A stretch of DNA of 55,415 nucleotides from Xylanibacter ruminicola (GTDB lineage: Bacteria; Bacteroidota; Bacteroidia; Bacteroidales; Bacteroidaceae). Made by a program: the position numbers and the translations under genes. Under the pieces are notes generated by a model. The model searched no databases and was not told the DNA's origin. It saw only the letters and a list, made by a program, of their open reading frames with translations. The stretch covers positions 1-55,415 of the forward strand of contig NZ_FRBD01000025.1 in the NCBI RefSeq assembly GCF_900142525.1, read 5' to 3'. Below are positions 24,491 to 33,424 of this stretch, piece by piece (within the stretch, counting starts at the first letter, position 1; each line of letters opens with the position of its first letter).

Positions 24491-25911
24491 CGGATCATAC
24501 AGAGTATTTTGAAAGCGAGGATTTTAAAGAAATCCTGAGACAATACGAAGAGTCAGTCAAGTCGGGCGAGCGCATCTACATGGACGCCGACGACTTGGCT
24601 GATGTCGCTGATTATTATCATTATCACAACCGCATAGACGAAGCAAATGCGGCCATATCTCTGGCTATGGAATACAATCCAGAAGCAGTTGGCCCAATGC
24701 TATATAAAGCCCGCGAAGCATTAGAAGCTAAAGACTTCGAAACGGCAGACAAATATGCCGACAGAATCACCCCACTCGACACGCTTGAAGCTGTATATTT
24801 ACGTGCAGAGATTCTAATCAAGAAGAATGATATTGACAAAGCTGACACCATTCTTTCAGAATACTTTAAAAACGACGTGCCAACCGACGAATACACAGAT
24901 TTCGTCAAGGGAGTAGTGCAACTATACTTAGACTACGACCAGTTTATGAAGGCATTTGAATGGATAGCCCGTTTCACAGGTGCCGAGTCCGAAGGTCTAA
25001 AGGAGCTCATGGCCCGCACATTATTTGGATTAGGTAAATATAAGGACAGTGAGAGACTCTTCAATGAGCTTCTTGACAAAAATCCTTACTCGACCAATTA
25101 TTGGAATTCCTTGGCAGGAGTTCAGTATATGAAGAGAGACTACAATGCAGCTCTAACCTGTAGCGAATACGCCATTGCCATTGACCCCAATGATGCCGAT
25201 GGTCTGCTGTCAAAAGCCAACACCCTATATACTTTAGGTAATTACGACGAAGCATTGGTTTACTTCCAAAGGTATTCCGAAAAAATGCCAAACGACGAAT
25301 TCAGCTATCTTCATCAAGCACTATGCCTTGTCAACAAAGGTAAGAACGAAGAAGGCCTGGAATTATTAAAAAAAGCCGTCAGCGTAACACCTGTAGAATC
25401 GATTTATCTACCAGAGATTTATCAGGAAATGGCGTTTATCTATAGTAAAATAGGCGATGTTGAGAAAGCTCTTCAGTGTATTGACCTGACCGACAAACTG
25501 GATTGCGACCATCTCCACATGGCTGTCATGCGAGGGCATGTCCTGTTATCAAACAAGAAAGAAAAAGAAGCGAGACAAGAATTTATCAAAGCATTAGAAC
25601 TATCACATAATGATCCTAAGATAAAACTGAAGATTATTATATCTTATCACGACAATATGTACTTGAATGAGGCATATAAATTATACTTGGGATTCTTCAA
25701 GAATGTCGACGAAAACTGGAAAGAAGGCTATTCCTATATCGCCTTATGTTGCAATGACTTGAAGAAAGAAGACGAATTCTTGTGCTACCTCAAGAAAGCC
25801 TGTGAATGCAATCCTGATGAGGTAAAAGCAGTATTAGGTGAATTCTTCCCTGAGGATTTGGATCCAAAGGACTATTACAATTATGCATTAAAACATTTGA
25901 ACAATCATTAA
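24487..25911 (+). CDS. Tetratricopeptide repeat protein
   Basis: A soluble protein of about 474 residues made almost wholly of TPR helices. Recognisable repeats include YNAALTCSEYAIAIDPNDADGLLSKANTLYTLGNYDEAL in the middle and VEKALQCIDLTD later. There is no signal peptide or enzymatic domain, so it is probably a cytoplasmic scaffold; the partner is unknown. The start is uncertain: GTG 24487 overlaps the glnS stop as GTGA, a common coupled arrangement, while an in-frame TTG lies 9 nt earlier and the first ATG is much further in. It is followed 1 nt later by dedA. Confidence 0.8.
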   Translation: MTDHTEYFESEDFKEILRQYEESVKSGERIYMDADDLADVADYYHYHNRIDEANAAISLAMEYNPEAVGPMLYKAREALEAKDFETADKYADRITPLDTLEAVYLRAEILIKKNDIDKADTILSEYFKNDVPTDEYTDFVKGVVQLYLDYDQFMKAFEWIARFTGAESEGLKELMARTLFGLGKYKDSERLFNELLDKNPYSTNYWNSLAGVQYMKRDYNAALTCSEYAIAIDPNDADGLLSKANTLYTLGNYDEALVYFQRYSEKMPNDEFSYLHQALCLVNKGKNEEGLELLKKAVSVTPVESIYLPEIYQEMAFIYSKIGDVEKALQCIDLTDKLDCDHLHMAVMRGHVLLSNKKEKEARQEFIKALELSHNDPKIKLKIIISYHDNMYLNEAYKLYLGFFKNVDENWKEGYSYIALCCNDLKKEDEFLCYLKKACECNPDEVKAVLGEFFPEDLDPKDYYNYALKHLNNH

Positions 25912-25912
25912 T

Positions 25913-26551
25913 ATGAATTTTATTACCAACATTCTCAATTATCTCGGCTGGTATCCCACCATCTTCTTTCTGATGTTATTAGAAAGCACAGTAGTTCCCG
26001 TACCATCAGAGTTTGTTGTTACCCCAGCTGCATATCATGCAGCAAGCGGTTCACTTAACGTTTTCCTGGTTATTCTTTTTGCAACACTTGGAGCTGACGT
26101 CGGCGCCAGTATCAACTACTTTGTAGCACTATATGTTGGACGTCCTGTTATATACAAGTTTGCCAACAGCAAGTGGGGCAAGATGTGCCTGCTTAATCAG
26201 GAGAAGGTTGAGAAGAGCGAGAAATACTTTGACGATCATGGCATTGCTGCAACCCTTACAGGACGTTTCGTTCCTGTCATCCGCCATCTCATTTCCATTC
26301 CCGCCGGTTTAGCTCGTATGCATTATGGCAAGTTCATCTTGTTCACTACAATTGGTGCAGGCGGATGGCATAGTGTTTTGGCCATCTTGGGATGGTATTT
26401 GCACGCTATTGTTCCCGAAGATCAGTTGAATAGCAAAATCAGCGAGTATGCTGAATATATCAAATTTGCCATTCTTGGACTTATCGTGGTAGCTGCAATT
26501 TACTTCGTTATCAAACGAAAACTTAATCATAAGCAAGAAAAGACAGCGTAA
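25913..26551 (+). CDS. DedA family membrane protein
   Basis: A 212-residue integral membrane protein of the DedA/SNARE-associated (VTT) family, implicated in lipid carrier recycling or flipping and in membrane homeostasis. Family features are the early LESTVVPVPSEFVV loop, GADVGASINYFVALYVGR and GRFVPVIRHLISIPAGLARM with its conserved arginines. Some DedA homologues flip undecaprenyl phosphate or phosphatidylethanolamine; the substrate here is not known. It ends the mltG-glnS-TPR group. Its position just upstream of nucleotide-sugar and polysaccharide genes is suggestive only, since manC has its own promoter. Confidence 0.9.
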   Translation: MNFITNILNYLGWYPTIFFLMLLESTVVPVPSEFVVTPAAYHAASGSLNVFLVILFATLGADVGASINYFVALYVGRPVIYKFANSKWGKMCLLNQEKVEKSEKYFDDHGIAATLTGRFVPVIRHLISIPAGLARMHYGKFILFTTIGAGGWHSVLAILGWYLHAIVPEDQLNSKISEYAEYIKFAILGLIVVAAIYFVIKRKLNHKQEKTA

Positions 26552-26596
26552 ATAACATTTTTTTGCTTAATTCTTGCTTATTTCCATAATTATTCG

Positions 26597-26604
26597 TATT
26601 TTTG
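26597..26604 (+). promoter_or_regulatory. manC-gmd-fcl promoter -7 element
   Basis: TATTTTTG with CTTG ending 20 bp upstream (TTG at 26574-26576). It is 26 nt before the manC ATG. Confidence 0.6.
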
Positions 26605-26630
26605 CACATTATTATCAGCAAACAACGATT

Positions 26631-27698
26631 ATGGCAAGAACAAACAACCATTTAGTTATCATGGCCGGCGGCGTAGGTAGCCGATTCTGGCCAATGAGCA
26701 CTACCGAGAACCCGAAACAGTTCATCGACGTTCTCGGCGTTGGAAAGACATTACTTCAGTTAACGGTAGAAAGATTTGGCAATCTGGTTAAGCCCGAAAA
26801 CATCTGGGTAGTTACAAACCAGAAATATCAGGACATCGTCAAAAAGCAGTTACCTGATATGCCAGCAGGAAACATCCTCTGCGAACCATGTCGCAGAAAC
26901 ACAGCACCATGCATTGCATATGTTAGTTGGCGCATCAAGTCTAAAGATCCTAAGGCCAACATTATTGTGACCCCAAGTGATCATATTGTTACTGACAAGA
27001 ATGAGTTCCAGCGTGTTATCAAGGAATGTATGCAATTCACTAGCGAGACCGACGCTATTGTTACTCTAGGAATGAAACCCAACCGCCCTGAGACAGGCTA
27101 CGGTTATATCCAGGCCGATCTCAGCACAAGTTCACTTAGAAACAAGGAAATCTTCAGAGTTGACTCATTCCGTGAGAAGCCCAATCTCGAAACAGCTCAG
27201 GCTTACATCAAAAAGAACAACTATTTCTGGAATGCAGGCATCTTTATATGGAATGTCAACACCATCGTCAATGCATTCCGCATCTACCAGCCTTCTATGG
27301 CCAAAATATTCGAGTCATTACTCCCTATATATGGCACAGATCAGGAACAGGAAGAGATCAACCGTCTGTTCCCTGAATGCGAGAACATCTCAGTAGACTA
27401 CGCCATTATGGAGAAGGCTGAGGAAATTTTTGTCTGTCCTTCAGATTTTGGTTGGAGCGACCTTGGCACATGGGGTTCACTCCACGAGCAAAGCAAGAAA
27501 GATCTCTACGGCAATGTAAGCATTGGTGAGGACATCAGTCTTATCGAGAGCCACAATTGTATCGTGCATACGATTCAGGAAAAGAAGGTTGTCATACAGG
27601 GGCTCGATGGATATATCATTGCCGAGAACGACGACACTTTGCTGATTTGCAAACTGTCTGAGGAACAACGAATCAAACAATTCTCAGGAAACAATTAA
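26631..27698 (+). CDS. manC: Mannose-1-phosphate guanylyltransferase
   Basis: Makes GDP-mannose from mannose-1-phosphate and GTP. The 355-residue protein is the short, single-domain type without the fused phosphomannose isomerase. The nucleotide-binding loop is VIMAGGVGSRFWPMST (9-24) with PKQF (28-31); FREKPNLETAQ and FWNAGIFIWN mark the sugar-binding side; SVDYAIMEKAE and FGWSDLGTWGSL are also typical. The start is ATG 26631; the longer frame begins upstream of the promoter. It is the first gene of the GDP-fucose operon, with gmd 6 nt downstream. Confidence 0.95.
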   Translation: MARTNNHLVIMAGGVGSRFWPMSTTENPKQFIDVLGVGKTLLQLTVERFGNLVKPENIWVVTNQKYQDIVKKQLPDMPAGNILCEPCRRNTAPCIAYVSWRIKSKDPKANIIVTPSDHIVTDKNEFQRVIKECMQFTSETDAIVTLGMKPNRPETGYGYIQADLSTSSLRNKEIFRVDSFREKPNLETAQAYIKKNNYFWNAGIFIWNVNTIVNAFRIYQPSMAKIFESLLPIYGTDQEQEEINRLFPECENISVDYAIMEKAEEIFVCPSDFGWSDLGTWGSLHEQSKKDLYGNVSIGEDISLIESHNCIVHTIQEKKVVIQGLDGYIIAENDDTLLICKLSEEQRIKQFSGNN

Positions 27699-27704
27699 TA
27701 ACTT

Positions 27705-28793
27705 ATGGATAAAAAAGTAGCTCTTATCACTGGTATAACCGGTCAGGATGGCTCATACTTGGCAGAATTCTTAATAGAGAAAGGATATGAGGTGCACGGA
27801 CTCATGCGCCGTTCTTCATCATTCAACACAGGCCGCATCGAGCATCTCTATCTCGATGAGTGGGTACGCGATATGAAGAAAGCACGTCTTGTAAACCTCC
27901 ACTGGGCCGACATGACAGACTCATCTTCTCTGATTCGCGTCATCTCTAAGATTCGCCCTACCGAGATTTATAATCTTGCGGCCCAAAGTCATGTTAAGGT
28001 ATCTTTCGATGTACCTGAGTATACTGCCGATACCGATGCTAATGGCGTTCTCCGCCTGCTCGAGGCAGTTCGCATCGCAGGTTTGGCCGACACTTGCCGC
28101 ATCTATCAGGCCTCTACATCCGAGCTTTATGGTAAAGTTCAAGAAGTTCCACAGTCAGAAACCACCCCATTCTATCCTCGCTCTCCATACGCAGTTGCCA
28201 AGCTCTATGGCTTCTGGATTATGAAGAACTACCGCGAGTCATATAACATGTTCTGCTGCAACGGTATCCTCTTCAACCACGAGAGTGAGCGCCGAGGCGA
28301 GACTTTCGTAACCCGCAAGATCACCCTTGCTGCAGCACGTATAGCTCAGGGATATCAGGACAAGCTTTATCTTGGAAATCTGAATTCACTCCGCGACTGG
28401 GGATATGCCAAGGATTATATCGAGTGTATGTGGCTCATCCTACAGCAGCCCGAACCCGACGACTTCGTAATTGCCACTGGCGAATACCATACTGTACGCG
28501 AGTTTGCCACTCTCGCATTCAAGGAAGTAGGCATTGAACTCGAATGGCGTGGTGATGGTGTCGACGAGAAGGGTTACGACAAGAAGACAGGCAAGGCTCT
28601 GGTCGAAGTCGATCCTAAGTACTTCCGTCCTGCCGAGGTTGATCAGTTGCTTGGCAACCCTGCAAAGGCAAAGGCGAAGTTAGGTTGGAACCCACAGAAG
28701 ACCTCTTTTGAGGAGCTTGTTAAGATTATGGTTCAGCACGACATAAAGTTCGTCAAGAAGCTCTTCCTTAAAGCTCATTTAGAAGAAGAATAA
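27705..28793 (+). CDS. gmd: GDP-mannose 4,6-dehydratase
   Basis: Converts GDP-mannose to GDP-4-keto-6-deoxymannose, the first committed step to GDP-L-fucose and other GDP-6-deoxyhexoses. The 362-residue protein is an extended short-chain dehydrogenase: NADP-binding [15 protein letters not shown] (10-24), [15 protein letters not shown], catalytic TSE ([11 protein letters not shown]) and the YxxxK motif in [12 protein letters not shown]. It lies between manC and fcl on the same strand, which defines the pathway. Confidence 0.97.
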   Translation: MDKKVALITGITGQDGSYLAEFLIEKGYEVHGLMRRSSSFNTGRIEHLYLDEWVRDMKKARLVNLHWADMTDSSSLIRVISKIRPTEIYNLAAQSHVKVSFDVPEYTADTDANGVLRLLEAVRIAGLADTCRIYQASTSELYGKVQEVPQSETTPFYPRSPYAVAKLYGFWIMKNYRESYNMFCCNGILFNHESERRGETFVTRKITLAAARIAQGYQDKLYLGNLNSLRDWGYAKDYIECMWLILQQPEPDDFVIATGEYHTVREFATLAFKEVGIELEWRGDGVDEKGYDKKTGKALVEVDPKYFRPAEVDQLLGNPAKAKAKLGWNPQKTSFEELVKIMVQHDIKFVKKLFLKAHLEEE

Positions 28794-28844
28794 TTCATCC
28801 CTAAACTCCCCTCCTCTTGGGAGGAGGGGCTAGGGGTGGAGGAG
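28794..28844. repeat. GC-rich palindromic repeat, copy C
   Basis: A perfect 9-bp stem CCCCTCCTC/GAGGAGGGG (28808-28816 with 28821-28829), loop TTGG, then CTAGGGGTGGAGG. It fills most of the gmd-fcl spacer. The right flank matches copies B (reverse strand) and D, and the left flank CTAAACTCCCC matches copy D. Confidence 0.78.
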
Positions 28845-28862
28845 ATAAATAATGTTCGACCG

Positions 28863-30116
28863 ATGTTAAATAAAGATAGTAAAATATATGTAGCGGGACA
28901 CCACGGACTTGTGGGTTCCGCTATTTGGAATAACCTGCTCCAGCGAGGATTTAGCAACCTAGTTGGTCGCAGTCACAAAGAGCTCGACTTGACCGATCAG
29001 GTTGCAGTCAAGAAGTTCTTCGATGAGGAGCGCCCCGATGCAGTTGTATTGGCAGCAGCATTCGTTGGTGGCATCATGGCCAACTCACTCTATCGTGCAG
29101 ACTTTATCATGATGAACATGAAGATTCAGTGCAATGTCATCTCTGAAGCTTATGCTCATGGCGTCAAGAAGCTACTCTTCCTTGGTTCTACCTGCATCTA
29201 TCCCAAGAATGCGCCACAGCCCATGAAGGAAGATTGCCTGCTGACCAGTCCGCTGGAATACACTAACGAGGAGTACGCCATTGCTAAGATTGCCGGACTT
29301 AAGATGTGCGAGAGCTATAATCTGCAATATGGCACCAACTATATTGCCGTCATGCCAACCAACCTCTATGGCCCCAACGACAACTTCCACCTGGAGAACT
29401 CCCATGTCATGCCAGCCATGATGCGAAAGATTTATCTGGCCAAGCTCATCCATGATGGAGCATGGGACAAAATAGCCGTCGACCTCAACAAACGTCCCGT
29501 TACCTACAAACTCCCCACCTCTGAGGAAACCGCTCGACCCGAAGGGGCGCTTGCTACCGAAGGGACGCAAGATAGGCAAGGGGTGGAGGCGATAGTTAAT
29601 GCTACATCTTCTAAAGAAGAAATCCTTACAGCTTTAGCCCAATACGGCATCTACGACAACAAAGTAGTACTTTGGGGCACAGGCACTCCCCTTCGCGAGT
29701 TCCTCTGGTCCGAAGATATGGCCGACGCCTCAGTACACGTATTGTTAAATGTCAATTTTAGCGACATTATTGGCATAGAGAAATATTCATCTGTACACTA
29801 TGGCACAAGTACCGATGGAGCCGTCGACCGCAACCACTCTGCAGGTCGCGGTGGCGCCATCCCTAAACTTGGCGAAATCCGCAATTGTCATATCAATGTA
29901 GGCACAGGGAAGGAGCTCACCATTCGCGAACTCTCAGAGCTCGTAGTTAAAGCTGTAGGTTTCGAGGGTGAGGTTGAGTTTGACACTTCCAAGCCAGATG
30001 GCACCATGCGCAAACTCATTGATGTCTCCAAGCTCCACTCTCTCGGTTGGACACACAAAGTCGAAATCGAGGATGGAGTACAGAAACTATTTGAATGGTA
30101 TAAACAAACATTATAA
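28863..30116 (+). CDS. fcl: GDP-L-fucose synthase with a repeat-derived insertion
   Basis: Epimerises and reduces GDP-4-keto-6-deoxymannose to GDP-L-fucose. The 417-residue protein has the Rossmann loop [13 protein letters not shown] (10-22), LGSTCIYP and the catalytic YxxxK as [12 protein letters not shown]. It is longer than usual because about 29 residues (from [11 protein letters not shown] to TQDRQGVEA, about 213-243) are encoded by a copy of the GC-rich repeat (29504-29590) read in frame. The start is ATG 28863; an earlier GTG lies inside repeat copy C. It is the last gene of the manC-gmd-fcl operon, before a strong terminator. Confidence 0.92.
   Translation: MLNKDSKIYVAGHHGLVGSAIWNNLLQRGFSNLVGRSHKELDLTDQVAVKKFFDEERPDAVVLAAAFVGGIMANSLYRADFIMMNMKIQCNVISEAYAHGVKKLLFLGSTCIYPKNAPQPMKEDCLLTSPLEYTNEEYAIAKIAGLKMCESYNLQYGTNYIAVMPTNLYGPNDNFHLENSHVMPAMMRKIYLAKLIHDGAWDKIAVDLNKRPVTYKLPTSEETARPEGALATEGTQDRQGVEAIVNATSSKEEILTALAQYGIYDNKVVLWGTGTPLREFLWSEDMADASVHVLLNVNFSDIIGIEKYSSVHYGTSTDGAVDRNHSAGRGGAIPKLGEIRNCHINVGTGKELTIRELSELVVKAVGFEGEVEFDTSKPDGTMRKLIDVSKLHSLGWTHKVEIEDGVQKLFEWYKQTL
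29504..29590. repeat. GC-rich repeat, copy D, inside fcl
   Basis: Left end AAACTCCCCACCTCT and right end GGCAAGGGGTGGAGG match the two ends of copy C. The interior is expanded by two tandem units around CCGAAGGGGCGC and CCGAAGGGACGC. The 87-bp block is read without interruption in the fcl frame. Confidence 0.72.
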
Positions 30117-30120
30117 AAAG

Positions 30121-30147
30121 AAACCCGCCGTTTGGCGGGTTTTCTTT
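30121..30147. terminator. Bidirectional terminator between fcl and xylB
   Basis: Stem AAACCCGCC/GGCGGGTTT (30121-30129 with 30134-30142), 4-nt loop, T-rich tracts on both strands (TTTTCTTTTT rightward, TTTCTTTTTA leftward). It serves the convergent fcl and xylB genes. Confidence 0.9.
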
Positions 30148-30151
30148 TTAT

Positions 30152-31642
30152 TTAAAGATTCTTTTTCAAAGTTTCTTTCCATGCAGCATAAGCAGCTTGA
30201 TACTCAGCGCGATGAGCAGCATCAGGCTCAATCACCTCCAGCTTATCAAGCGAAGCAAAAGCCTCAGCAGCATTAGCATAGATGCCAGCACCCAGACCGG
30301 CACCCTTAGCAGCTCCTACCGAACCATCGGTATCATAGAGCTCGATAGTAGCACCACTAACACCAGCCAATGTATTGCGGAACAATGGGCTCAAGAACAT
30401 GTTGGCCTTACCAGCATGAATCTTCTTGATATCCATACCCATCTGCTGCATAATCTCCATTCCATAACAGAATGAGAATACGATTCCCTCTTGGGCAGCA
30501 CGAACCAAATGAGCCTTATTATGCTTATTAAAGTTCAAGCCATTAATTGAACAGCCAATCTCCTTATTCTCCAGTACACGCTCGGCACCATTACCGAACG
30601 GAATAACTGTCACGCCCTCACTACCGATGGGCACGCTAGCAGCCAGATCATTCATCTCTGCATAACCAATCTCTGGAGTGATGTTACGATGTGTCCATGC
30701 GTTCAGAATACCCGTACCGTTAATACACAGAAGCACACCCAGACGAGTCTGTTCTGCAGTATGGTTCACATGAGCAAAAGTGTTTACACGGCTCTGTGGA
30801 TCATAGTTCACATCACCCAGCACACCATATACTACACCCGAAGTACCTGCAGTAGCGGCAATCTCACCAGGATTCAGTACATTCAGCGACAGAGCATTGT
30901 TAGGTTGGTCACCACCTCTATATGTAATAGGTGTGCCGGCCTTCAAACCCATCTCTGCAGCAGCCTCAGCACTAACTACGCTCTGCTCTGCAAATGTTGG
31001 AACGATATCAGCAATCAGCGATCCATCAAATCCATAATAATTCATCAGGAAGTCAGCTACTTGATTGTTCTTGAAGTCCCAAAACATACCTTCTGAAAGA
31101 CCGCTAACAGTAGTGTTGGCTACGCCACTTAGTCGCATGGCGATATAATCGCCAGGCAACATGACCTTATAAATTTTGCTGTAAACCTCAGGTTCATTTT
31201 CCTTAACCCATGCCAACTTAGCAGCAGTGAAGTTACCTGGAGAATTCAGCAGATGGCTCAGACACTTATCTGCACCTAAATCCTTAAAAGCCTTTTCACC
31301 GTAAGGAACGGCGCGAGAGTCACACCAGATAATCGCTGGGCGTAATGCCTTCAGATTTTTATCTACACAAACCAGACCATGCATCTGATACGAGATACCA
31401 ATAGCCTTAATCTCCTCAGCTGTAGCATCAGCCTCTTTCATTATCTTCTGCAGACTCAGTTTGGCATTATCCCACCACATCTGAGGATCCTGCTCAGCCC
31501 AACCGGCCTTAACAGCCATGATGGGAGCCTCCTTTTCCGGATAGAAAGCAGTTGCTACACACTTGCCGTTATCGGCATTAACCAATGATGCCTTCACTGA
31601 CGAGCTACCGACATCGAAACCTAATAGATACCTATTTGCCAT
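30152..31642 (-). CDS. xylB: Xylulokinase
   Basis: Phosphorylates D-xylulose to xylulose-5-phosphate for entry into the pentose phosphate pathway. The 496-residue FGGY-family carbohydrate kinase begins with the phosphate-1 motif GFDVGSSSVKASLVN (7-21), has YQMHGLVCVD for sugar binding and the adenosine motif region SVGAAKGAGLGAGIYA near the C-terminus. The start is ATG 31642 (MANRYLLGFDVG); a longer frame has no supporting start context. The gene stands alone with no xylose isomerase in the window. The promoter is not clear: the nearest match, GAAATTTG at 31685-31692, lacks the TA. Confidence 0.92.
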   Translation of the reverse strand: MANRYLLGFDVGSSSVKASLVNADNGKCVATAFYPEKEAPIMAVKAGWAEQDPQMWWDNAKLSLQKIMKEADATAEEIKAIGISYQMHGLVCVDKNLKALRPAIIWCDSRAVPYGEKAFKDLGADKCLSHLLNSPGNFTAAKLAWVKENEPEVYSKIYKVMLPGDYIAMRLSGVANTTVSGLSEGMFWDFKNNQVADFLMNYYGFDGSLIADIVPTFAEQSVVSAEAAAEMGLKAGTPITYRGGDQPNNALSLNVLNPGEIAATAGTSGVVYGVLGDVNYDPQSRVNTFAHVNHTAEQTRLGVLLCINGTGILNAWTHRNITPEIGYAEMNDLAASVPIGSEGVTVIPFGNGAERVLENKEIGCSINGLNFNKHNKAHLVRAAQEGIVFSFCYGMEIMQQMGMDIKKIHAGKANMFLSPLFRNTLAGVSGATIELYDTDGSVGAAKGAGLGAGIYANAAEAFASLDKLEVIEPDAAHRAEYQAAYAAWKETLKKNL

Positions 31643-31776
31643 AATATTTATTAATAAATCTTTATTTATAGTACGTTTCAGATGCAAATTTCCCTATTTT
31701 TTTCCAATAAATCGACTTTTTTCCTTAAAAAAGTGATTTTTTTACGCATTTTTGAGTTGAATTAAAATAATTTGTT

Positions 31777-31784
31777 TACCTTTG
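31777..31784 (+). promoter_or_regulatory. Promoter -7 element of the polysaccharide operon
   Basis: TACCTTTG, 42 nt before the response regulator ATG, with TTTG at 31751-31754 (22-bp spacing). It is the only good promoter seen before 43.7 kb on this strand. Confidence 0.6.
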
Positions 31785-31826
31785 CACATAGAATAACGTA
31801 ATTACCAGAATTAATATCATTCATAT

Positions 31827-32192
31827 ATGAAGAAAAAAATACTAATACTTGACGACAAAGAGACCATTGCAAAGGTTCTCTCTATCTATCTGATGAGCGA
31901 CTACGATGTTCAGTGGTTGCCCGATGGTCTTCAGGGCGTTAAATGGCTGCAAGCTGGTAACACCCCCGACCTCATCATCTCTGATATTCGTATGCCAGGA
32001 ATGCGTGGCGATGATTTTTTGGAGTGGATTAAGCAGAACGAGTTGTTCAAGCAGATTCCCGTCATCATGCTTTCCAGCGAAGACTCCACCAGTGAGCGCA
32101 TCCGCCTGCTGGAGATTGGTGCAGAGGACTATATCGTCAAGCCCTTCAACCCCATGGAGTTAAAAATACGTGTAAAGAAGATTATTCCCTAA
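31827..32192 (+). CDS. Single-domain response regulator (CheY-like)
   Basis: A 121-residue stand-alone receiver domain. The acidic pocket is D9-D10 with phosphoacceptor D53 in LIISDIRMPGM; the switch residues are S in IMLSSED and the invariant lysine in YIVKPFNP near residue 104. There is no DNA-binding or enzymatic output domain, so it must act by protein contact. It is the first gene of the polysaccharide operon, 10 nt before a sugar transferase whose own N-terminus looks receiver-like. No histidine kinase gene is in the window. Confidence 0.92.
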   Translation: MKKKILILDDKETIAKVLSIYLMSDYDVQWLPDGLQGVKWLQAGNTPDLIISDIRMPGMRGDDFLEWIKQNELFKQIPVIMLSSEDSTSERIRLLEIGAEDYIVKPFNPMELKIRVKKIIP

Positions 32193-32202
32193 ATAGAATA
32201 AT

Positions 32203-33408
32203 ATGATTGGTGTTGTATATCTTGGCAGCAATCCAAAAACCGAGGAGCGATTAAAATACATCCCCGGCCGATTGGTGCAATACACAAGAAATTACAAAGA
32301 TGCGGCATCAGCGTGTTCTACGCATGTACGCAACGAACATTTTATTGTGTTTTACGAGCAAGGCGACCAAAACGATGATATTAACGCAATCACCTATTTA
32401 AAAAAGAAAAACAAGCACGTATATATCATACTGCTAACCAACGAGTTGACTCCAGAGAACCGAGTTCTGTATCAGAAGAGCGGCATTAACGATACTCTTG
32501 ATACCAAGGCCTCTATCACAGAGTTCAACAAGAAGATTCAGTTCATCTCCGACCGCGAGAACATGCTTTTTGACGATCAGCAGCCCAAGTACAGAATGTT
32601 GCGTTTTAAGATACCCATTTGGAAGCGAATCTTTGATGTATTCTTTGCTATTTTCGCACTTATCATCACCTCACCTATATTCATCCTTACTGCCATTGCC
32701 ATCCGTTTGGAGAGCAAAGGTCCGATTATCTTCAAGTCTAAGCGAGTTGGTGCGAACTACACCATTTTCAATTTCTTGAAGTTCCGCTCAATGTACCAGG
32801 ATGCCGAGGAGCGCCTCAAAGAGGTAGCAAAAGAAGCAGGCAATCAATATGCAGAGATGAGTAAAAAGGACGAAGAACCTAAAAAGACTCCTACAGGATT
32901 GGGCATGGAAGCCAATATGATGATGAGTATTGGCGACGACACCGATATGATGATTTCCGACGACGAAGTGATGCTGGTTGGTGACGACTTCGTTATTTCC
33001 GAAACTGACTTCAGCAAGGAGAAAAAGGAAGAAATCGAAAATGCTTTCGTTAAGATCGAAAACGACCCCCGCGTCACTAAGGTCGGCAGATTCATCCGTA
33101 AGTATAGCATCGACGAACTTCCTCAGCTCATCAACATCCTTAAGGGTGATATGTCAGTTATTGGTAACCGTCCTCTCCCACTCTACGAGGCAGAGAAGCT
33201 AACCATCGACACCAGTATCGACCGTTTCATGGCTCCCGCAGGTCTCACCGGTCTTTGGCAGGTTGAAGAGCGCGGCAAGGGCGGCATGATGTCAGCAGAG
33301 GAGCGCAAGCAACTCGATATAAAGTACGGCCAGACATACAATTTCTGGTTGGATATGAAGATCCTTTTCCGTACTTTCTTTGCCTTCGTCCAGAAGGAGA
33401 ATGTATAA
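32203..33408 (+). CDS. Initiating sugar transferase with a receiver-like N-terminal domain
   Basis: A 401-residue phosphoglycosyl transferase of the bacterial sugar transferase family, which loads the first sugar-phosphate on undecaprenyl phosphate. Residues 1 to about 125 look like a degenerate receiver domain with no phosphoacceptor aspartate (FIVFYEQGD at that position). A membrane re-entrant helix follows (about 142-166, KRIFDVFFAIFALIITSP), then KFRSM, RKYSIDELPQL and GNRPLP. Between them is an unusual acidic, methionine-rich insertion of about 75-80 residues (roughly 205-285, with DDTDMMISDDE). The usual multi-helix N-terminus of WcaJ/WbaP-type enzymes is absent. Confidence 0.88.
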   Translation: MIGVVYLGSNPKTEERLKYIPGRLVQYTRNYKDAASACSTHVRNEHFIVFYEQGDQNDDINAITYLKKKNKHVYIILLTNELTPENRVLYQKSGINDTLDTKASITEFNKKIQFISDRENMLFDDQQPKYRMLRFKIPIWKRIFDVFFAIFALIITSPIFILTAIAIRLESKGPIIFKSKRVGANYTIFNFLKFRSMYQDAEERLKEVAKEAGNQYAEMSKKDEEPKKTPTGLGMEANMMMSIGDDTDMMISDDEVMLVGDDFVISETDFSKEKKEEIENAFVKIENDPRVTKVGRFIRKYSIDELPQLINILKGDMSVIGNRPLPLYEAEKLTIDTSIDRFMAPAGLTGLWQVEERGKGGMMSAEERKQLDIKYGQTYNFWLDMKILFRTFFAFVQKENV

Positions 33409-33424
33409 CTAAATCCCTACAGTA

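Noticed and set aside
28836..28862. GTG start for fcl at 28836
   Set aside because: It lies inside palindromic repeat copy C; the Rossmann fold begins correctly from ATG 28863.
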